Source: Candidatus Nomurabacteria bacterium
GTDB taxonomy: Bacteria; Patescibacteriota; Minisyncoccia; Phycocordibacterales; UBA9973
Direction: 5' to 3'
NCBI GenBank assembly: GCA_027327845.1
Contig: DAHVYC010000016.1
Coordinates: 1-10,468, forward strand
Length of the DNA stretch: 10,468 bases
Part shown: piece after piece, positions 6,605-10,468 of the stretch
Layout: each line of letters opens with the position of its first letter
Position numbering within the stretch: position 1 is the first letter of the stretch
Made by a program: the position numbers and the translations under genes
The notes under the pieces: generated by a model
Told to the model about the DNA's origin: nothing
Database searches by the model: none
The model's input: the letters and a program-made list of their open reading frames with translations, nothing else

Positions 6605-7072
6605 TTAAGACACGTTTATGATTTTATAATCAGCTTTCCCGTTCGGAGTTTCGAAAGAAACACTTTCTCCTTTCTTTCTTCCAAAAAGCGCCTTGCCAAA
6701 TGGAGATCTGTTGGAAATTTTTCCGGAAGACATATCCGCTTCTTCCGATCCGACTATCTGATAAGTTTTTTCATTCTTTTCGCCATCCTTTAGAACTATG
6801 ACTTTAGAACCGATCTCGATCACTTCTCCGCCACCTCCCTTTACCACCTCAGAAGATTCTAAAATGCGTTCTATCCTTACGATTCTCTCTTCCAATTTTG
6901 CTTGCTCTTCGCGAGCTTGATGATATTCGGCATTTTCGGACAAGTCCCCCAAGGATTTGGCATACGCCAAGGCATCTAAGATCTCTTTTCTTTTAGGGCC
7001 TTTTAAATCTTTTAATTCTTTTTCTAATTCTTTTCTTTTTTCCTCTGTTATATAATCTGCTGCTTGTTTCAT
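6605..7072 (-). CDS. greA: Transcription elongation factor GreA
   Basis: A 155-residue cleavage factor that enters the RNA polymerase secondary channel and stimulates hydrolysis of backtracked RNA. The N-terminal coiled-coil hairpin (about 10-75) carries the tip signature GDLSENAEYHQA, with acidic D43 and E46 at the positions that hold Mg2+. The C-terminal FKBP-like domain includes SEEADMSSGKISNRSPFGKA and GESVSF. The start was placed at 7072, giving MKQAADYITEEKRKELE. A longer in-frame reading from 7108 would place twelve residues over the promoter and is rejected. A promoter ends right at the ATG, so the mRNA may be leaderless. It is the first gene of greA-lysS and diverges from rpsU. The length is close to the usual 158 residues. 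Confidence 0.95.
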   Translation of the reverse strand: MKQAADYITEEKRKELEKELKDLKGPKRKEILDALAYAKSLGDLSENAEYHQAREEQAKLEERIVRIERILESSEVVKGGGGEVIEIGSKVIVLKDGEKNEKTYQIVGSEEADMSSGKISNRSPFGKALFGRKKGESVSFETPNGKADYKIINVS

Positions 7073-7078
7073 TATTGA

Positions 7079-7107
7079 AATATAGCTTTTTTTTGCAAAA
7101 AAGTCCA
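7079..7107 (-). promoter_or_regulatory. Predicted greA-lysS promoter, near-leaderless
   Basis: On the minus strand, -35 TGGACT (7107-7102), a 17-bp spacer and -10 TATATT (7084-7079) are followed by TCAATA and the greA ATG. The expected start point at about seven bases after the -10 is therefore the start codon itself. No SD is present. The -35 lies inside the spacer of the opposing rpsU promoter. Confidence 0.62.
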
Positions 7108-7121
7108 CTTTATGGTAAATT
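7093..7121 (+). promoter_or_regulatory. Predicted rpsU-ybeY-ftsA promoter, near-leaderless
   Basis: TTGCAA (7093-7098), a 17-bp spacer and TAAATT (7116-7121) are followed by GTATCCT and the rpsU ATG at 7129, so transcription should begin at or within one base of the start codon. There is no SD. This promoter interlocks with the divergent greA promoter: each -35 lies in the other's spacer. Confidence 0.58.
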
Positions 7122-7128
7122 GTATCCT

Positions 7129-7356
7129 ATGGCAAAAGTAGTAATAGAAGTAAGTAAAAACGCAAACGAAAACAACGCAAGCTTAGTGCGTCGTTTTTCC
7201 CGTAGAGTACAGGAATCAAACATAATCCAGAAAGTTAAAAATTCCCGCTACAACAAAAGAAAGGAATCGAAGCTCACGGTAAAGAAAGGCGCTCTCAAAG
7301 TACTGACCAGAAGAAAAGAAATAGAAAAACTGAGGAAACTTGGAAAAATAAGATAA
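7129..7356 (+). CDS. rpsU: Small ribosomal subunit protein bS21
   Basis: A 75-residue, very basic protein matching bS21, which sits near the 3' end of 16S rRNA on the 30S platform and helps mRNA engagement. The family pattern is visible: VVIEVSKNANENNASLVRRFSRRVQESNI (residues 4-32, a short beta/turn then helix), KNSRYNKRKES in the middle, and a lysine/arginine-rich C-terminal helix (RRKEIEKLRKLGKIR). The start is the ATG at 7129, giving MAKVVIEV. A reading from 7075 would add 18 unrelated residues encoded over the promoter and is rejected. The protein is a little longer than the E. coli form (71 residues). It is first in an operon with ybeY, 8 nt downstream, and ftsA. Confidence 0.93.
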   Translation: MAKVVIEVSKNANENNASLVRRFSRRVQESNIIQKVKNSRYNKRKESKLTVKKGALKVLTRRKEIEKLRKLGKIR

Positions 7357-7364
7357 AAGTTTCT

Positions 7365-7775
7365 ATGGAAGAAAAATTCTCTCTCTTAAACAAAACAAGA
7401 AGCAAAATGCCTTCTATGCCTTTCTCTTCCTTAAAGGAAGATATTTTGGGAAAAAATTATTTCCTTTCTTTGGCATATATCACCGAGGCGGAAATGAGAA
7501 AAATAAATAAAGCATACAGGAAGAAAGATAAAGCCACAAATGTGCTGTCTTTTCCTCTATCCAAATCCTCCGGAGAAATACTTTTATGCCCCGAAATCAT
7601 AAAGAAAGAAACGGGGAAATTCGGTAGAAACATGAGGGGGCTTTTGGGCTTCCTAGTTATCCACGGAATGCTTCATTTGAAAGGAATGGAACATAGTAGT
7701 AAAATGGAAGCATTAGAGAATAAATATGATAAGAAACATTTCGGTGGGAATAGACATAGGATCCACCACGACTAA
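7365..7775 (+). CDS. ybeY: Endoribonuclease YbeY
   Basis: A 136-residue metal-dependent RNase of the UPF0054 family involved in 16S rRNA 3'-end maturation and ribosome quality control. The zinc-binding H3xH5xH motif is VIHGMLHLKGMEH, with H100, H104 and H110. Upstream are ITEAEMRKINKAYRKKDKATNVLSFP (39-64), the conserved LSFP stretch, and GEI (70-72). It is slightly shorter than the E. coli protein (155 residues). The last 50 nt overlap ftsA in a different frame, giving an extra tail GGNRHRIHHD that is not part of the usual domain. The start has no SD and lies 8 nt after rpsU. bS21 and YbeY both act on the small subunit 3' region, so the pairing is functionally sensible. Confidence 0.93.
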   Translation: MEEKFSLLNKTRSKMPSMPFSSLKEDILGKNYFLSLAYITEAEMRKINKAYRKKDKATNVLSFPLSKSSGEILLCPEIIKKETGKFGRNMRGLLGFLVIHGMLHLKGMEHSSKMEALENKYDKKHFGGNRHRIHHD

Positions 7776-8889
7776 AGTCGTGGTCGGGGAATTTCTAAAA
7801 GGAGAAAAAAATCCGAAGATTATCGGCGTCGGTGAATCCGAGTCAAAAGGCATGAGGCATGGTTATGTGGTAGATATTTCAGAAGCCACAAAGTCGCTTC
7901 GGTCCGCCATCTCTTCAGCGGAAAAATCTTCCGGTATAAAAATAAAAAGAGCATTCGTTGCCGTAGGCGGCGCCACTTTGCGTGGAGACATAGTGAGCGG
8001 AACGGCTATCATCTCTAAAGCCGACGGCGAGGTTACCAATCTCGACATAAACAAAGCCCTCAATGAATGCGAGGACAATCTGAATCTGAATAATAGAAAA
8101 ATTATAAAAGTATCCCCCATCTCCTTTAAACTGGACGGAAAAGAAATTTTGGGCCGGCCTACCGGCATGAGGGGCACAAAGCTCGAGGTAAAGGCTCTCT
8201 TCGTCACCAGCTCTATTTCGCACTTTGAAGACTTGTACGACACGGTGACCTCGACCGGCGTAGAACCTATTGATTTTATAGCCTCCGGGGAAGCCGGGAG
8301 CTTTATTGCTATGACCCAAAAGCAGAAAATAGTCGGAGGGGCTCTGGTAGATATAGGCTCGGAAACCGTTTCCCTTTCCGTATTTGAGAACGGGATATTG
8401 GCCTCGCTCTATACCTTCCCCATAGGAGGCGCAGACATCACCAATGATATCGCCCTCGGCATGAAAACTTCTTTGGAAAATGCGGAGAAGTTGAAGCTCG
8501 GCGATAGCTCGGAAGAATTTTCAAAGAAAAAATTGGATGAGATAATCGAAGCACGCCTCTTTGATATCTTCGAAGTGATAGAAAATCATTTGAAAAAAAT
8601 AAAAAGAAATGAATTGCTTCCGGCGGGCATAGTGTTCATCGGAGGAAGCGCAAATATTCCCGGGCTTGAAGAATTTTCAAAATCAGGACTCAAGCTTCCA
8701 TCAAAAATAGGTTCGACGGAAATTTTCGGAAACATAAAAACTAAATTGCGAGACCCTTCTTGGTTTACAGCTCTGGGACTCATCATGATCCCCGATGAAG
8801 ACGGATATTACGGAGAAGGATCTTTCAAAAATTTGTTCAAAAACGTGAAAACTATTTTAAAGAAAAATATAAAAGAGCTTATGCCCTAG
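7726..8889 (+). CDS. ftsA: Cell-division protein FtsA, actin-like FtsZ anchor
   Basis: A 387-residue actin-family ATPase that tethers FtsZ filaments to the inner membrane and recruits later division proteins. The phosphate-1 loop is VGIDIGSTTTKVVVGE (7-22), phosphate-2 is ALVDIGSETVSLSVFENG (206-223), and the adenosine motif is AGIVFIGGSANIPG (300-313). The 1C subdomain spans roughly 80-165 (AVGGATLRGD onward). The C-terminal amphipathic helix SFKNLFKNVKTILKKNIKE (366-384) is a typical membrane-targeting sequence. It is slightly shorter than E. coli FtsA (420 residues), with the loss spread over loops. The ATG at 7726 lies inside ybeY; a GTG at 7744 would cut into the phosphate-1 strand and is less likely. 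It is followed 90 nt later by ftsZ. Confidence 0.95.
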   Translation: MIRNISVGIDIGSTTTKVVVGEFLKGEKNPKIIGVGESESKGMRHGYVVDISEATKSLRSAISSAEKSSGIKIKRAFVAVGGATLRGDIVSGTAIISKADGEVTNLDINKALNECEDNLNLNNRKIIKVSPISFKLDGKEILGRPTGMRGTKLEVKALFVTSSISHFEDLYDTVTSTGVEPIDFIASGEAGSFIAMTQKQKIVGGALVDIGSETVSLSVFENGILASLYTFPIGGADITNDIALGMKTSLENAEKLKLGDSSEEFSKKKLDEIIEARLFDIFEVIENHLKKIKRNELLPAGIVFIGGSANIPGLEEFSKSGLKLPSKIGSTEIFGNIKTKLRDPSWFTALGLIMIPDEDGYYGEGSFKNLFKNVKTILKKNIKELMP

Positions 8890-8891
8890 CT

Positions 8892-8921
8892 TTGCTTTTT
8901 TTAAATTTCTGCTATTATAAA
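8892..8921 (+). promoter_or_regulatory. Predicted ftsZ promoter
   Basis: TTGCTT (8892-8897) and TATAAA (8916-8921) are 18 bp apart, in an AT-rich stretch just after the ftsA stop. This would give a leader of about 50 nt, so ftsZ could be expressed independently of rpsU-ybeY-ftsA. The overlapping TATTAT (8913-8918) makes the exact register uncertain. Confidence 0.5.
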
Positions 8922-8946
8922 ATACATATAAATTTATAAATGATTA

Positions 8947-8968
8947 TCCGCCCCTCTATACGGGTGGA
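8947..8968 (+). promoter_or_regulatory. Hairpin in the ftsZ leader covering the possible SD
   Basis: TCCGCCC (8947-8953) pairs with GGGTGGA (8962-8968), with one G-U pair and an 8-nt loop, ending 11 nt before the ftsZ ATG. The right arm holds GGTGG, the only SD-like sequence of this gene, so folding could limit translation. It stands out as a GC-rich block in an otherwise AT-rich leader. There is no U-run after it, so it is not a terminator. Confidence 0.4.
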
Positions 8969-8979
8969 ACAATAAAAAT

Positions 8980-10179
8980 ATGCCTAAATTAAACCCTGAA
9001 ATAGAAAGTTTTGCTCGCATAATGGTCATAGGGATAGGGGGTTCTGGGAAGAACGCCGTAAACCACATGATCAATTCAAAGGTCAAAGGAGTCACCTTCA
9101 TTTCCATGAATACCGACACTCAAGACCTACATCATTCCCTGGCAGAGAAGAAAATCCACATAGGGAAAAATCTTACCAAAGGTCTCGGCGCAGGAATGAA
9201 TCCTGACGTCGGCAAGAAAGCAGCCGAAGAGACAAAATCCGAAATTCAAGACACCATCAAGGGTGCAGATATGGTATTCATCGCATGTGGAATGGGCGGA
9301 GGCACCGGCACAGGCGCAGCTCCGATCGTCGCGCGAGCGGCCAGAGAGCAAGGCATACTCACTGTGGCTGTCGTCACCAAACCATTTTTCTTCGAAGGAA
9401 GCCAGAGAATGAAAATCGCAGAAAAAGGAATCGATGACTTGGCAAAAGAAGTCGATGCGATCATCATCATACCGAACGACAGACTCCTCCAGCTTTCCGA
9501 CAAGACGACTAACTTCAAAGACGCTTTCGCAAGTTGTGATAATGTTTTGCGTCAAGCAGTGGAAGGTATTTCAGATCTCATCACTACTCCGGGCATCATA
9601 AACGTAGACTTCGCAGATATAAGAGCCATAATGTCGAATGCTGGTAGTGCCTTGATGGGTATAGGTATGGAAACAGGCGAAGGCAGGGCTCCAAAAGCGG
9701 CATTAAGCGCCATAAATTCCCCTCTTCTTGAGGTTTCGATAAATGGAGCGAAGGGTGTACTCTTCGCTATTTCCGGCGGAGACGACATAACTATCCACGA
9801 AATACAAGAAGCGGCAAAGATAATCACCGAATCAATAGACAAGGATGCGAAAGTCATCTTCGGAACCATCAAAGACGAGAAGCTTAAGAAAGGCGAACTC
9901 AAGGTGACGGTCATAGCCACCAACTTCGGCCCTGAAGCGCCAAGAGCTAAAAATCTTTTCGGAGGATCTGCTACTCAAACAGTTCTGAAAGAAGAAAATG
10001 CGAAAGAAGCAGTAAAGGAAATTCACAACACCATAAAGTCCGGAGGCAACGGAAATGCAAACAATAATGACTTCATAAAGAAAATGGAAAAGAAATCCGA
10101 ACCGGAAGAAATAATCATAGATGACGATACTGAAGACTGGAGCGCCGTCCCGGCATTTCTAAGACGCAAAAAGAACTAG
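8980..10179 (+). CDS. ftsZ: Cell-division GTPase FtsZ
   Basis: A 399-residue tubulin homologue that polymerises into the division ring. The N-terminal GTPase domain begins IMVIGIGGSGKNAVNHM (14-30). The tubulin signature is GGGTGTG (106-112), and the T7 catalytic loop NVDFADIR (208-215) carries D210 and D213, which complete the GTPase site of the neighbouring subunit. The C-terminal domain is complete to about residue 318. A variable linker of roughly 60 residues, lysine-, asparagine- and glutamate-rich, then leads to the conserved tail peptide (about 381-397: acidic, then W387 and VPAFLRR), which binds FtsA. The length is normal. The ATG at 8980 gives a conventional N-terminus. It has its own predicted promoter and follows ftsA, the classical order. 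No clear terminator is seen after it; a CTAG repeat begins within a few bases of the stop. Confidence 0.98.
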   Translation: MPKLNPEIESFARIMVIGIGGSGKNAVNHMINSKVKGVTFISMNTDTQDLHHSLAEKKIHIGKNLTKGLGAGMNPDVGKKAAEETKSEIQDTIKGADMVFIACGMGGGTGTGAAPIVARAAREQGILTVAVVTKPFFFEGSQRMKIAEKGIDDLAKEVDAIIIIPNDRLLQLSDKTTNFKDAFASCDNVLRQAVEGISDLITTPGIINVDFADIRAIMSNAGSALMGIGMETGEGRAPKAALSAINSPLLEVSINGAKGVLFAISGGDDITIHEIQEAAKIITESIDKDAKVIFGTIKDEKLKKGELKVTVIATNFGPEAPRAKNLFGGSATQTVLKEENAKEAVKEIHNTIKSGGNGNANNNDFIKKMEKKSEPEEIIIDDDTEDWSAVPAFLRRKKN

Positions 10180-10181
10180 GA

Positions 10182-10213
10182 TTAGGTTCTAGTTTCTAGG
10201 GGCTAGGTTCTAG
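10182..10213. repeat. Heptamer tandem repeat built on CTAG
   Basis: CTAG recurs at 10189, 10196, 10203 and 10210, with a TTAG at 10182, all exactly 7 bp apart. The three bases between vary: GTT, TTT, GGG, GTT. The array starts 2 nt after the ftsZ stop and ends just before the VOC remnant. CTAG is generally under-represented in bacterial genomes, so the phasing is unlikely to be chance. It could be a small dispersed repeat or a protein-binding array; function is unknown. Confidence 0.7.
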
Positions 10214-10221
10214 TAAAATAA

Positions 10222-10350
10222 ATGCTAAATAAAAATCCAGGAAAAGTAGAAAATAACTTAATAATTGAGCTGCATATTCCAGATTTCTACCTAGCTAGAA
10301 ATTTTTATGGTATTTTTGGTTTCACTGAATTAGTCGATTGGGGACAATAA
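10222..10350 (+). pseudogene. Truncated VOC (glyoxalase/bleomycin-resistance fold) gene
   Basis: An ATG at 10222 opens 42 codons ending at TAA (10348-10350). The product contains IIELHIPDF (14-22), ARNFYGIFGF (25-34) and TELVDW. This is the first beta-alpha-beta unit of the vicinal oxygen chelate superfamily, which usually opens with a strand, then 'DF..a..FY...LGF'. A complete protein of this kind needs about 120-150 residues, so this is a broken gene rather than a working enzyme. No continuation of the domain is visible in any + frame after the stop. The next ORF lies in the same frame 15 nt later but belongs to another family, so the VOC gene seems to have been cut by rearrangement or insertion. 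The substrate cannot be assigned. It follows the CTAG repeat directly. Confidence 0.58.
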
Positions 10351-10365
10351 TTTGTAAATAAATTT

Positions 10366-10468
10366 ATGGATACCACAACTACCATAAAATCCTACAAAAA
10401 TTTGATTGTTGGCAGAAGGGATATGAACTTACAAAACAGATTTATAAAATTACAGCTAAACTTCCTCA
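10366..10468 (+). pseudogene. Four-helix-bundle (S23/IVP-type) gene, frameshifted, cut by window end
   Basis: An ATG at 10366 gives MDTTTTIKSYKNLIV. The natural continuation, WQKGYELTKQIYKITAKLP, is found in the next frame from 10410 to the window end. Joined, they read KSYKNLIVWQKGYELTKQIY, the characteristic opening of the four-helix-bundle family related to proteins encoded in 23S rRNA intervening sequences and to the Avd accessory proteins of diversity-generating retroelements. The join needs one extra T at about 10410 (GTTGG where GTTTGG is expected), so a single-base deletion or a sequencing error has broken the frame. Only the first 34 or so codons are inside the window, so the conserved later part of the family could not be checked. 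No SD is visible. The role of this family is not established; RNA or nucleic-acid binding is proposed for relatives. Confidence 0.66.

Noticed and set aside
7075..7128. 18-residue N-terminal extension of bS21, and the 12-residue extension of GreA
   Set aside because: Both are encoded over the shared divergent promoter region and are unlike the families; the family starts lie at 7129 and 7072.
7655..7675. DnaA-like TTATCCACG in ybeY, and TTATCCACC in ftsI at 1981
   Set aside because: Each has one mismatch and encodes conserved residues (the YbeY zinc motif; VDK in FtsI), so coding constraint explains them.
10283..10306. Hairpin ATTTCTA/TAGAAAT followed by TTTT as a terminator for ftsZ
   Set aside because: The stem is only 7 bp and AT-rich, and it lies inside the VOC remnant reading frame. 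It may act weakly but cannot be claimed.
1..10468. CRISPR array, tRNA or rRNA genes, complete insertion sequence
   Set aside because: No spaced identical repeats, cloverleaf-like stretches, rRNA motifs or transposase-like proteins were seen on either strand.

Overview
This window most likely comes from a Candidate Phyla Radiation (Patescibacteria, Parcubacteria-like) bacterium. That assignment is inferred from compact, often overlapping genes that mostly lack Shine-Dalgarno (SD) sites, a MurF without the usual N-terminal domain but with hydrophobic segments, a divergent LysRS motif 2, a CTAG heptamer repeat, and VOC-type and four-helix-bundle gene remnants. No rRNA or marker tree was available to test it.

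Layout. (i) 1-278: a small two-helix membrane protein on the + strand, closed by a perfect 13-bp hairpin terminator. (ii) 279-4962, minus strand: a compact division and cell-wall (dcw) operon read mraZ > rsmH > FtsL-like > ftsI > murF, with a 4-nt overlap, a 7-nt gap, an 11-nt overlap and a 15-nt gap. (iii) 4963-5113: a dense control region with MraZ-type TGGGA repeats, two perfect 9-mer DnaA boxes in opposite orientation, the mraZ promoter and the lysS terminator. (iv) 5114-7072, minus strand: greA > lysS. (v) 7073-7128: interlocked divergent promoters that appear to start both transcripts at or next to the start codons. (vi) 7129-10179, plus strand: rpsU > ybeY > ftsA, then ftsZ with its own promoter and a leader hairpin. 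(vii) 10180-10468: degenerate DNA with a heptamer CTAG repeat, a truncated VOC (glyoxalase-fold) gene and a frameshifted four-helix-bundle gene running off the window.

How the genes work together. The dcw cluster is split into two arms, mraZ to murF and ftsA-ftsZ. They are transcribed in opposite directions and separated by translation and transcription genes (lysS, greA, rpsU, ybeY). FtsZ and FtsA would form the membrane-tethered ring, FtsL-like and FtsI the septal synthase machinery, and MurF completes the peptidoglycan precursor. RsmH, YbeY, bS21 and LysRS serve the ribosome and translation; GreA rescues stalled RNA polymerase. The mraZ control region is the most unusual part: DnaA boxes interleave with the MraZ operator, which could couple replication-initiator activity to division-gene expression. 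I did not find a clearly new multi-gene system; the notable signals are regulatory and structural.
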